Shown here piece by piece: positions 1 through 9,755 of a stretch of 64,000 nt of DNA (its first letter is position 1; every line of letters starts with the position of its first letter). A program made the translations under genes and the position numbers. Source of the stretch: Streptomonospora sp. PA3 (GTDB lineage Bacteria > Actinomycetota > Actinomycetes > Streptosporangiales > Streptosporangiaceae); the NCBI RefSeq assembly GCF_009728995.1, contig NZ_VTZW01000003.1:160341-224340 (forward strand). Direction: 5' to 3'. The notes under the pieces are model-generated. The model was not told the DNA's origin. It saw nothing but the letters and a program-made list of their open reading frames with translations, and searched no databases.

Positions 1-270
1 CCGGGCAGAGGAACCCAGTGGGAACTGCATGGAGGCCGTCACCACCGAGTTGCGGCAATGGGCGCGCCTCGCGCAGCGCGGTCGCAGCTTGCCGCCGAGC
101 GCACGCTGAACCTGCCAGATGGGGCCGTGCCACCGGTGGCGGGTCTCCGGCGCAATGGTGCGCCGTGCGCTCGGCGGCAAGCTGGCGCGCGGCGCTTCGC
201 GCATCTCAGCCCCATTGCCGCAGCTTTTGTGGTGTCTGCCCTGGGTGGTTCCCGGGGGTTCCTCCGGTTG
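1..270. repeat. nested palindromic repeat, copy A
   Basis: Copy of a repeat family also present near 272, 32150, 40345 and 49485. It has an outer inverted pair (GTTGCGGCAATGGG at 49-62, CCCATTGCCGCAGC at 211-224) and an inner perfect 20-base pair (CAGCTTGCCGCCGAGCGCAC at 85-104 with its reverse complement at 165-184). The loop carries CCACCGGTGG-like sequence shared with the other copies. The window edge cuts the left end, so the true start is unknown. There is no convincing reading frame. As RNA or single-stranded DNA it could fold into a long two-part hairpin. It is probably a non-autonomous mobile element (inference). Confidence 0.85.
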
Positions 271-271
271 T

Positions 272-368
272 CCGGGCAGAGGAACCCAGTGGGAACTGCA
301 TGGAGGCCGTCACCACCGAGTTGCGGCAATGGGCGCGCCTCGCGCAGCGCGGCCGCAGCTTGCCGCCG
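272..368. repeat. truncated second copy of the palindromic repeat (A2)
   Basis: Bases 272-368 repeat bases 1-97 with one difference (t at 82, c at 353). The copy stops just after the first half of the inner palindrome (TTGCCGCCG) and runs into unrelated sequence at 369. It is therefore a half element, lying about 100 bases upstream of the first GntR-type gene. Tandem duplication by recombination, or a partial second insertion, would explain it. Confidence 0.85.
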
Positions 369-466
369 TCGGCTATTCGTCGCGGTCGAGCAGGGCGGAC
401 AGGCGGCTGCGGAGCTCCAAGGCGGTTTCGCGGACCCTAACGGATGCCCTCTTCTACCTTCGTCGC

Positions 467-715
467 ATGCCTGACGATGAGATCGACTATGAGTCGCCGC
501 TGCCGCCCTACCGGCAGATCGCGGACGTCGTCATTGGTGAGATCGAGCGGGGGGAGTTGCGCCCGAACCGGCCGATTCCTTCGGAGGCGACGATGATCCA
601 GCGCTGGGGAGTCGCGCGGGACACGGTGCGGCGTGCTGTTCGGTATCTCCGTGAACAGGGCTACGCGTACACGGTTCCGCAGCGAGGGACCTATGTGGCG
701 GACCGGTCAGAGTAG
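467..715 (+). CDS. short GntR-type winged-helix regulator (82 aa)
   Basis: The protein is almost only a GntR-family DNA-binding domain: an N-terminal LPPYRQIADVVIGEIERG stretch, then PSEATMIQRWGVARDTVRRAVRYL as helix-turn-helix, then the wing ending QRGTYVAD. No effector-binding domain follows. The start at 467 was chosen because an upstream extension to 119 would translate the repeat element. It lies 7 bases before a second GntR-type gene, probably co-transcribed. Short GntR-like proteins are common in actinomycetes, often in accessory regions. The target is unknown. Confidence 0.75.
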   Translation: MPDDEIDYESPLPPYRQIADVVIGEIERGELRPNRPIPSEATMIQRWGVARDTVRRAVRYLREQGYAYTVPQRGTYVADRSE

Positions 716-722
716 GAGTGTC

Positions 723-1007
723 GTGGACGAGCAATGCGGCGTCCCCCGTTTCGATCCTCGGGGACCTGACCTCGTCTATGCCGCCCTCGCCGATCACATC
801 GTGGCGCGGGTGCTCGCCGGTGACCTGGTGCCTGGAGCGCGCCTGCGGGCCGAACGCGACCTGGCCGAGGAGTACGGCGTCGCGTACATGACCGTGCGGC
901 GGGCGATGCAGGTACTTCGCGAGCGGGGCGTGGTCGTCACCGTTCACGGCAAAGGGACCTTCATCGCTCAAGACGCCCGGCAGAACGTGCACAAGAACGA
1001 GGAGTAA
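723..1007 (+). CDS. short GntR-type winged-helix regulator (94 aa)
   Basis: Second winged-helix protein, from a GTG start preceded by TAGGAG. The GntR signature is clear: DLVYAALADHIVARVLAG, then RAERDLAEEYGVAYMTVRRAMQVLRERG as the recognition helix, and a wing with VHGKGTFIA. As with its neighbour, no ligand-binding domain follows, only about ten polar residues. The pair may bind DNA as homodimers or as a heterodimer (inference). An in-frame ATG at 693 would overlap the upstream gene and is less likely. Confidence 0.75.
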   Translation: MDEQCGVPRFDPRGPDLVYAALADHIVARVLAGDLVPGARLRAERDLAEEYGVAYMTVRRAMQVLRERGVVVTVHGKGTFIAQDARQNVHKNEE

Positions 1008-1125
1008 TCGTCGCCGTTCCCGTGCTACCGCGCATCGCCGTGCCGATCGGCATCCGCCTCCTCGCCACCGTGTCCCCACCAGACGGCATCATGGGCGCAA
1101 CCGAGGTCGCGGAAGAGGTGTCCTG

Positions 1126-3363
1126 ATGGCCAAGCGGTCGAACCGGGCCGGTTCCGGGGAGGGCGGGTTCCGGCCTTCCGTGCTCGAAGGGGTGCTGGAG
1201 CGCATCACCTTCGCCAACGAGGAGACCGGCTACACGGTCGCCAAGGTCGACACCGGCCGCGGCGGGGAGCTGACCACGGCGGTCGGTGCGCTGCTGGGCG
1301 CCCAACCTGGGGAGTCGCTGCGGATGGAGGGCCGCTGGGGCTCCCATCCCCAGTACGGCCGGCAGTTCATGGTCGAGAACTACACCACGGTCCTGCCCGC
1401 GACCGTGCAGGGTGTGCGCCGCTACCTCGGATCGGGACTGGTCAAGGGCATCGGGCCGCGGCTGGCCGAGCGGATCGTGGACTTCTTCGGCGTCGAGGCC
1501 CTCGACGTCATCGAGCAGACGCCCGAGCGCCTCATCGAGGTGCCCAAGCTGGGCCCCAAGCGCACCCGCCTGATCGCCGACGCCTGGGAGGAGCAGAAGG
1601 CCATCAAGGAGGTCATGGTCTTCCTCCAGGGCATCGAGGTGTCCACGTCGCTGGCGGTGCGCATCTACAAGAAGTACGGCGACTCCTCCATCTCCGTCGT
1701 GCGCAACGAGCCCTACCGGCTGGCCACCGACGTGTGGGGGATCGGGTTCAAGACCGCCGACACCATCGCCCAGGCCGTGGGCATCCCGCACGACAGCCCG
1801 GAGCGGGTGATGGCCGGCATCCAGTTCACGCTGTCGGAGTCCACCGGCGACGGCCACTGCTACCTGCCCGAGGAGCGGCTGATCGCCGAGGCCGTGAAGA
1901 TCCTGCAGGTCGACTCCGGCCTGGTGATCGAGTGCCTGGCGCGCCTGGTGGCCGAGGAGGGCGTGGTCACCGAGAAGGTGGCCGGTCCCGACGGCGAGGA
2001 GGCCACCGCCGTCTACCTGGTGCCCTTCCAGCGGGCCGAGGCCGCGCTCGCCGCGCAGCTGCGCGGGCTGCTGAACGCCTCCGCCGACCGCCTGCCCGCC
2101 TTCCAGGACGTCGACTGGAGCGTCGCCCTGGGCTGGCTGGCCTCGCGGACCGGCGCCGAATTGGCCGCCGAGCAGGAGGAGGCGGTCAAGCTCGCGCTGA
2201 GCCGCCGGGTCGCGGTGCTCACCGGCGGCCCCGGCTGCGGGAAGTCCTTCACCGTCGCCTCGATCATCACCCTGGCCGCGGCCAAGAAGGCCAAGATCAT
2301 CCTGGCCGCCCCCACCGGGCGCGCCGCCAAGCGGCTGACCGAGCTGACCGGCCACGAAGCCTCCACGGTGCACCGCCTGCTGGAGCTCAAGCCCGGCGGC
2401 GACGCCTCATACGACCGCGACAACCCGCTGGACTGCGACCTCCTGGTGGTCGACGAGGCGTCGATGCTCGACCTGCTGCTGGCCAACAAGCTGACCAAGG
2501 CGGTGCCGCCGGGCGCCCACCTGCTGCTCGTCGGCGACGTCGACCAGCTGCCCTCGGTCGGGGCCGGGCAGGTGCTGCGCGACCTGCTGGACGAGCGCTC
2601 CCCGCTGCCGCGCGTCCGGCTGACGCACGTCTTCCGGCAGGCGCAGGAGTCGGGTGTGGTGACCAACGCCCACCGGGTCAACACCGGAACCCCGCCCGAG
2701 TTCGCCGGCATGTCGGACTTCTTCCTCTTCCCCAGCGACGACACCGAGGCCACGGCCGAACTCACCGTCGACGTGGTCGCCAACCGCATCCCGCGCCGGT
2801 TCGGCCTGGATCCGCGCCGCGACATCCAGGTGCTCGCGCCCATGCACCGCGGCCCGGCGGGGGCCGGCAACCTCAACGTGCTGCTGCAGCAGGCGCTGAC
2901 GCCCTCGCGCGACGGGGTCGCCGAGCGCCGTTTCGGCGGCCGGATCTTCCGCGTCGGCGACAAGGTCACCCAGATCCGCAACAACTACGACAAGGGCGCG
3001 AACGGCGTCTTCAACGGCACGCTCGGCGTCATCACCGGCATCGACGGCGTCGACCAGTCGGTGGCGGTGCGCACCGACGAGGACGAGGACATCGACTACG
3101 ACTTCGCCGAACTCGACGAGCTGGTGCACGCCTATGCGGTGACCGTGCACCGCTCGCAGGGCAGCGAGTACCCGGCCGTGGTCATCCCCATCACGACCAG
3201 CGCGTGGATGATGCTGCAGCGCAACCTGCTCTACACCGCCATCACCCGCGCAAAGCGGCTCGTCGTCCTGGTGGGCTCCCGGCGGGCGCTCGCCCAGGCC
3301 GTACGCAACGCGGGCGCCGGGCGGCGGTATACCGCGCTGGCGCAGCGTCTGGCTGATTTCTGA
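1126..3363 (+). CDS. RecD2-type ATP-dependent DNA helicase (745 aa)
   Basis: SF1B helicase of the RecD-like (RecD2, TIGR01448) family, which unwinds DNA 5' to 3' independently of RecBC. It has an N-terminal OB-like region (VLEGVLERITFANEETGYTVAKV), helix-hairpin-helix repeats around residues 100-200 (GIGPRLAERIV, PKLGPKRT, VWGIGFKTAD), Walker A GGPGCGKS near residue 367, the DEASM Walker B, the GDVDQLPSVGAGQVL motif III, and a C-terminal UvrD-like segment with VTVHRSQGSEYP. Length is typical of the family. The start at 1126 follows GAGGTG. It is monocistronic in this window; likely role is DNA repair or replication-fork maintenance. Confidence 0.93.
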   Translation: MAKRSNRAGSGEGGFRPSVLEGVLERITFANEETGYTVAKVDTGRGGELTTAVGALLGAQPGESLRMEGRWGSHPQYGRQFMVENYTTVLPATVQGVRRYLGSGLVKGIGPRLAERIVDFFGVEALDVIEQTPERLIEVPKLGPKRTRLIADAWEEQKAIKEVMVFLQGIEVSTSLAVRIYKKYGDSSISVVRNEPYRLATDVWGIGFKTADTIAQAVGIPHDSPERVMAGIQFTLSESTGDGHCYLPEERLIAEAVKILQVDSGLVIECLARLVAEEGVVTEKVAGPDGEEATAVYLVPFQRAEAALAAQLRGLLNASADRLPAFQDVDWSVALGWLASRTGAELAAEQEEAVKLALSRRVAVLTGGPGCGKSFTVASIITLAAAKKAKIILAAPTGRAAKRLTELTGHEASTVHRLLELKPGGDASYDRDNPLDCDLLVVDEASMLDLLLANKLTKAVPPGAHLLLVGDVDQLPSVGAGQVLRDLLDERSPLPRVRLTHVFRQAQESGVVTNAHRVNTGTPPEFAGMSDFFLFPSDDTEATAELTVDVVANRIPRRFGLDPRRDIQVLAPMHRGPAGAGNLNVLLQQALTPSRDGVAERRFGGRIFRVGDKVTQIRNNYDKGANGVFNGTLGVITGIDGVDQSVAVRTDEDEDIDYDFAELDELVHAYAVTVHRSQGSEYPAVVIPITTSAWMMLQRNLLYTAITRAKRLVVLVGSRRALAQAVRNAGAGRRYTALAQRLADF

Positions 3364-4430
3364 CCCAGGTCCTCAAACGCCGATTCCGTGCGCAGTGCCG
3401 GAGAGTGTCGGAAACGGTGCGGAAGACTCCGGAGAATACTGAAGAAAAAACATCCTTCTTCTCTTTTGTGGCATACCCGACGATTCGGACGCCTGGGCCA
3501 ATGTATGTGGCGAAAGTCGCAGATGGATTCGTATAACTGGACAACTGAAATATCGCGGATCGTGCAGTACCGTGATCGGGGTCGGGCGCGGCACCGCCCC
3601 CTCTCCCCGTGCCGCCGCCCGCAGGCCGTGATCGCGTCCGCTCCCTCCCGGGCGCCGGCTCGGCCGGACCGGGGCCGCCGCCTTCTCCGGGGCGGGTGCT
3701 GCACGCATCCGTCCGGGTGTCGCGAGAATATGGAGTCGGCGGCGGTTCCCGGTCCGTTCCCCCGTGCTCATCCGGAGTTTTTCGAGTTTCCGCCCCACGG
3801 GCACTCGCGATTGAATACGCTCACCTTATGAAGCGGAAACCGGAAGGGAATCCGCGGTTCGACGGGTCGGGTCGTGCCCGCGCCCGGTGCCTGCGTCGGC
3901 GTGCTGTGCCGGCCGGCTCCCGGGGCGGACGCATCCCCCCGCCGCCACCGCGCTCCAGTGGGACGGCCGTCGCCGCAGCCGGCGGTACACGGTCGCGCTC
4001 CGCCGGGCTCCCCGATCCCACCGGATTCCCTTCGGAACGCCGCACCGCCTCACCCTCCCCGATCGGCCGCCGCCAGGTGCCCGATCGGCCGGTGTCGGCG
4101 TTCCCCACCCTCAGCCACCTGTGACGCCGGCGCTCCTGCCTTCCCCCCGGGGAACGTCGGCCTCCTCGGGCGCCGGCCCCGGCCGGCGCCCGAGGACTTT
4201 CCCGCGCCGCCCGGATCCGGCCGCGCTCCGCCGCGAGCCGACCCGCCTGCCCGTGGCGCCCCCGCCCCGGTGACCGACCTGTGATCCAATCGAAGTCGTC
4301 CGTTTGCGGTCGCCCGAATCAGGGGATTGACGACGGCGACGGCGGGCCTCCCCCGCCGTCCGCACCATGCCGCAACGCCGCCGCAGCGGGCCCCTCGCCC
4401 GCAGGTGCCGACAGGAAAGGTCTCTCGTCC
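3364..4430. other. 1.07-kb tract without a convincing gene
   Basis: Open frames here are GC-driven and low-complexity, rich in Arg and Pro. Bases 3420-3570 are unusually AT-rich for this chromosome and include GAAGAA at 3441-3446 with TTCTTC at 3456-3461 followed by TCTTTTG. That could be a weak terminator for recD2. A 98-codon frame from ATG 3828 has no ribosome site and no recognisable protein. Confidence 0.5.
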
Positions 4431-4730
4431 GTGGGTACCCTCTCGACGATCTCCGCTGCAGCCCCCGCCACCCCCGCCCAGGCCGCCTCCCGGTTGCGGG
4501 ACCTGCTCACCGAGTCCGGCGGGCACCGGGTCTACGGCAGCGCGCTGGGACCCGTCGCGCTGCTGTCCGTGCGCAGAGGGCTCACGGTGTGGTGCTGGGG
4601 AGGGTTCTTCCGCTGGCGCGAAGACGGAGGCGCCCAGGTCACCCACCCCGCGGCCGACCCCGAGGGCGCCGCGCGCCGACTCGGCTCCGGACACCGCACC
4701 CACGCCGAGCCGGCGCGCCGCGCGGCCTGA
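4431..4730 (+). CDS. conserved-looking hypothetical protein (99 aa)
   Basis: The GTG start at 4431 follows AGGAAAGG at a good distance. The product is small, soluble-looking and alanine-rich at the N terminus, with a central LRDLLTESGGHRVYGSALGPVA stretch and VWCWGGFFRWR. It could be a single alpha/beta domain related to actinobacterial small proteins of unknown function. No motif allows a functional call. It is followed by a separate membrane-protein gene that has its own leaderless promoter. Confidence 0.55.
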   Translation: MGTLSTISAAAPATPAQAASRLRDLLTESGGHRVYGSALGPVALLSVRRGLTVWCWGGFFRWREDGGAQVTHPAADPEGAARRLGSGHRTHAEPARRAA

Positions 4731-4801
4731 TGCGGTAGGCCTCCGCCCGCGGCGGGCGCGTGCCCGCGCTGCTCCGAGCGAGGCGGCCGGACACTCGCAT
4801 G

Positions 4802-4807
4802 TAGCAT
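4802..4807 (+). promoter_or_regulatory. leaderless -10 box (TAGCAT)
   Basis: TAGCAT ends 7 bases before the ATG at 4815 and no ribosome site is present. A TANNNT box at this distance puts the transcript start at or next to the start codon, the usual arrangement for leaderless actinobacterial genes. Confidence 0.5.
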
Positions 4808-4814
4808 CCCCGGC

Positions 4815-5573
4815 ATGACTCCGCTGAGCAGGACCCTGGCCCGGCGCCCCGAGCCGCCGATGGGCGGGGAGCCGGCGCCCTTCCCCGGTCGCTGGCTCGG
4901 CGGCATCAGCTGCATCGCGGGCCCGCTAGCGGTGCTGACCGGGGTGCTGCTCCGCGTGCGGTTCGACTTCTTCTTCCCGGCCCAGTTGGCGGCCTACGAC
5001 CGGCACCCGGGCCTGATGGCGTGGTCCTACGGTGCGTTCGCCGTCGGCATGGTCCTGCTCGTCCCCGCTGTCCTCACGCTGGCCGCGCGCATCGCCGCCA
5101 CCCGGCCGTCCTGGGCGCTGTGGGGCGCCGCCGCGGCCATAGCGGGCCTGTGCGCCCGGCTGTTCCACGCCGGTGTGGACCACATGGCGTTCCAACTCGT
5201 CCGGGTCCAGGGTTATAGCGCCGCGCACGACGCGGTGGCCGAGTCCTACACCGCGTTCTACCCGCTGCAGGTCCTCAACCCGCTGATCATGGCCGGCTGG
5301 GTCGTGCTGGCGGTGGGCGCCTTCCTGTCCGGAGCGATGGGCCTGGCGAGATCGGCGGCTCTGGGGTCGATGGCGGCCCTGATGATCGGCGTGCTGAAGG
5401 GAACCACCCTCACCAGCGTGGCCGTCACCTCCGCGCTGTGCTTCGCGCTGATCCCGTTGGGGATCGCGGTGCTCCGCGCCGGTCCGGCTCCGTCGCCGCG
5501 CGCCGTCGCGGGGTGGTCGGCGGGAGCGGTCGCGGCCTTGGGGCTGCTGTACTTCCTCGGCACCGCCGGCTGA
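4815..5573 (+). CDS. multi-pass membrane protein of unknown function (252 aa)
   Basis: About six or seven hydrophobic segments are visible: ISCIAGPLAVLTGVLLRV, YGAFAVGMVLLVPAVLTLAA, ALWGAAAAIAGLCARLF, PLIMAGWVVLAVGAFLSGAM, a pair around residues 180-225 and a C-terminal AVAALGLLYFLG. They alternate with short loops; the third loop holds AGVDHMAFQLVRVQG. No transporter or enzyme motif is recognised. It is convergent with the DUF5685-like gene and the stop codons are 60 bases apart. An imperfect inverted repeat spans that gap (CTGAGC near 5570, GCTCAG at 5631-5636). Confidence 0.7.
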   Translation: MTPLSRTLARRPEPPMGGEPAPFPGRWLGGISCIAGPLAVLTGVLLRVRFDFFFPAQLAAYDRHPGLMAWSYGAFAVGMVLLVPAVLTLAARIAATRPSWALWGAAAAIAGLCARLFHAGVDHMAFQLVRVQGYSAAHDAVAESYTAFYPLQVLNPLIMAGWVVLAVGAFLSGAMGLARSAALGSMAALMIGVLKGTTLTSVAVTSALCFALIPLGIAVLRAGPAPSPRAVAGWSAGAVAALGLLYFLGTAG

Positions 5574-5632
5574 GCGCCCCTGCTACGCCCCGACCAGAAC
5601 CCGGGTCGTGCTCGCCCCATCCTGAACAGGGC

Positions 5633-6892
5633 TCAGCCGCAGTCGCAGTCGCAGCAGTCGCAGCCGCCGCCGTCCCCGTCGCCGCCACCACTCCGGCCGC
5701 CGCAGCCGCCGCAGTCGCAGTCGCAGTCGCACCAGCCGTCCCGCCGCTTGCCCGACCAGGGGCCCGGATGCGGGTCGCGGCAGCACTGCTGGCAGGTGCA
5801 GCACATCCACAGGGCCACGCAGCCCCCGGCGAGGAGTCCGCGCTTCTTCGGCGGCTCGTAGATCCTCGGGGTCTCGCACCTGCAGTTGCAGCAGCAGCCG
5901 CCCTGGTCCGGGCTCGGCCGGTAGCCGTTGTCCGGCCGGCCTCCGCCGCCCCCGTCCGACACCTCGACCGGGCCGAACAGGCCGGGATAGGTCTCGCCCT
6001 GTTCCCGGCCGCTGCCGTGGCCGGGCGGCGGACCCGGTCGGCCCGCGGCGGAGAACACCCGCGACACCGACCGCCGCAGTTCGTGTACCAGCAGCGCGTG
6101 CACCAGTCGCCCGTCGCGGAACCGGGCATCGCGCAGGGCGAGCTCGACGCCCGCAGCCGCGTCCCCGCACAACCGGTGCACCTCCGCCAGCGGGGTCCCC
6201 GTCGCGGTGACGGGGTTCCACGCCCCGGCCGCGCGGTCGGCCTCGCGGTCCTCCACCGCATCCAGCAGATGGGCGATGCGCCCGAACAGCCGCCCGGCCT
6301 CGCGCAGCGGTTCGCGGTTGTCCCGGCACCCCGCCAGCACCGCCGTGTGCGCGAACGCCTCGCCGGTGGCGAACTCGGTGGGCCGCGTGGCGGCGAGGAG
6401 GTCCGCGTCCCGCTCGGCCGCCGCCTCCGCCTCCTGCTGCCCGTCCAACGCGGCCACCAGCACCCCGCCGTCGAACCCCAGCTCGCCGCCCCCGGAGTGC
6501 GCCGCGCGCTCCCAGCGCTCGGCCACCCCGCGGGCCAGGACCCGCACCGGCCGCCGCGCGTAGACGCCGTCGCCGTCGTCGATGTGGTCGCCGATCTTGG
6601 CCGCGGCCAGCAGCAGCGACACCGCCGCCGCCAGCCGCGCCCCGGGACCCTCGGCGACGTCGGCGCGGCGCATCCCGCGCAGCGGGCACGGCCCGGCTGC
6701 GCGGGTGGCGGCCGCCGGCTGCTGTGCGGCGGTCAGCGCCGACACCACCAGCCCGTCGTAGTTGGTCGCCGCCCGCGCGAGCTGGCCGTGGCCGTCGCGC
6801 AGCGCCAGGCACAGCCCGCACAGGTGGGACATCCACGAGGCCGCGAGGTCGCCGGGCAGGCTGTGGCGGCACGGGCGCAGGATTCCGAACAC
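5633..6892 (-). CDS. DUF5685-like protein with cysteine-rich tail (419 aa)
   Basis: The N terminus reads VFGILRPCRHSL, then SHLCGLCLALRDGHGQ and TNYDGLVVSAL, the pattern I associate with actinobacterial DUF5685 proteins. A helical middle follows (KIGDHIDDGD, LFGRIAHLLDAVEDREADR). The last 89 residues contain 21 cysteines in clusters such as CCCNCRC, CCTCQQCC, CDCDCDCGGC and a terminal CDCCDCDCG. The GTG start at 6892 has TTGGAG upstream. It is divergent from the NUDIX gene. Function is unknown; metal binding or oxidative cross-linking of the tail is inference only. Confidence 0.75.
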   Translation of the reverse strand: MFGILRPCRHSLPGDLAASWMSHLCGLCLALRDGHGQLARAATNYDGLVVSALTAAQQPAAATRAAGPCPLRGMRRADVAEGPGARLAAAVSLLLAAAKIGDHIDDGDGVYARRPVRVLARGVAERWERAAHSGGGELGFDGGVLVAALDGQQEAEAAAERDADLLAATRPTEFATGEAFAHTAVLAGCRDNREPLREAGRLFGRIAHLLDAVEDREADRAAGAWNPVTATGTPLAEVHRLCGDAAAGVELALRDARFRDGRLVHALLVHELRRSVSRVFSAAGRPGPPPGHGSGREQGETYPGLFGPVEVSDGGGGGRPDNGYRPSPDQGGCCCNCRCETPRIYEPPKKRGLLAGGCVALWMCCTCQQCCRDPHPGPWSGKRRDGWCDCDCDCGGCGGRSGGGDGDGGGCDCCDCDCG

Positions 6893-7045
6893 CGGCGGGC
6901 TCCAATCGGTCGCGGAGGGGCGGACACGTCTTTGATGCGGCGGGCCCGCGGCGCGTTCCCGGGCAACCGCCTGCGAGCCCGGCCCCGGTCCCCGCCCACC
7001 CGATCCGCCCCCGCCCCGCCGCCCGGCCGCGGCTCGGGCTCGGGC

Positions 7046-7051
7046 TAATGT
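7046..7051 (+). promoter_or_regulatory. leaderless -10 box (TAATGT)
   Basis: TAATGT ends 6 bases before the GTG at 7058, with no ribosome site between. This fits a leaderless transcript for the NUDIX gene. Confidence 0.5.
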
Positions 7052-7057
7052 TGGCGC

Positions 7058-7471
7058 GTGCCACACACGCAGATCGTCGTGGGCGCCGCGATCATCCGGG
7101 ACGGCGCCGTGCTCGCCGCCCAGCGGTCCCACCCTCCGCTGATGCGCGGCCGCTGGGAGCTGCCCGGCGGCAAGGTCGATCCCGGCGAGTCCGACACCGA
7201 CGCCCTCGTGCGCGAGTGCGAGGAGGAGCTGGGGGTGCGCATCGCTCCGCTGCGCCGCATCGGCGGCGACGTCTCCTTCCCCGTGCGCGCCGACAGCCCC
7301 GCCGCCCTGTTGCGGGTGTGGCTCGCCGAGCTGCCCGCGGGCCAGCCCGAGCCCCGCGCGCTGGAGCACCTCTCGCTGCGCTGGCTGCGCGCCGACGCCC
7401 TCTCCGGCGTCGACTGGCTGCCGGCCGACGTCCCCTTCCTCGAGGAGATCCGGCCGCATCTGGGCGGCTGA
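7058..7471 (+). CDS. NUDIX hydrolase, MutT-like (137 aa)
   Basis: Cleaves nucleoside diphosphate-X compounds; MutT-type members remove 8-oxo-dGTP from the nucleotide pool. The Nudix box is intact: GGKVDPGESDTDALVRECEE followed by ELGV. The N-terminal IVVGAAIIRDGAVLAAQRS and LRGRWELPGG-type context (here MRGRWELPGG) match the MutT/NUDIX 8-oxo-dGTPase group. Length is typical. GTG start with a leaderless promoter. Substrate is not proven from sequence alone. Confidence 0.85.
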   Translation: MPHTQIVVGAAIIRDGAVLAAQRSHPPLMRGRWELPGGKVDPGESDTDALVRECEEELGVRIAPLRRIGGDVSFPVRADSPAALLRVWLAELPAGQPEPRALEHLSLRWLRADALSGVDWLPADVPFLEEIRPHLGG

Positions 7472-7623
7472 GCCCGCTGCGGTTCGGGCCGCCCGCATGT
7501 CCGCATCAGCCCCGGTTCCGGGCTGACCAGCCGTTTCCCCGGGTACTCGGCGGCCCCGCATAGACTGAAGACCGTGCCGCGGGAGTCGCGGCTCTTCCCA
7601 GCAGATGAGATCGAGACACTCGC

Positions 7624-9510
<1,887 letters not shown>

Positions 9511-9755
9511 GCCCGGCCGCCACCCGCCGCCGCCTGCAACGGGGACCTGGCCACCCGGTCGGCTCCGCGAACGGGCGCCGGCGGGTGCGCGGGTGTGGGC
9601 GAAACGGGCCTCCGCGGGCGGATCGGGCGGCGCTGTCCACAGGAATCCGGTGTTCCGTAGCGCCGTCGGGCACCCGCCCCTAACCTTGGGGCAGCAGGGT
9701 TCCCGGCACCGCATCGGCCCGGGGCCGCTCGTCGACACCCCCGGAGGACGGGCCC

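Noticed and set aside
1-368. CRISPR array or phage attachment repeats
   Set aside because: Only two copies, 97 bases long, palindromic and dispersed elsewhere; no spacers, cas genes or integrase.
119-466. N-terminal extension of the first GntR-type gene
   Set aside because: It would translate the palindromic repeat; the winged-helix domain begins after ATG 467.
961-2373. 470-codon open frame opposite recD2
   Set aside because: Typical GC-driven shadow: Gly/Ala/Asp/His-rich low-complexity protein opposite a full-length helicase with all motifs.
3828-4124. 98-codon frame after recD2
   Set aside because: No ribosome site, Arg/Pro/Ser-rich composition, no recognisable domain.
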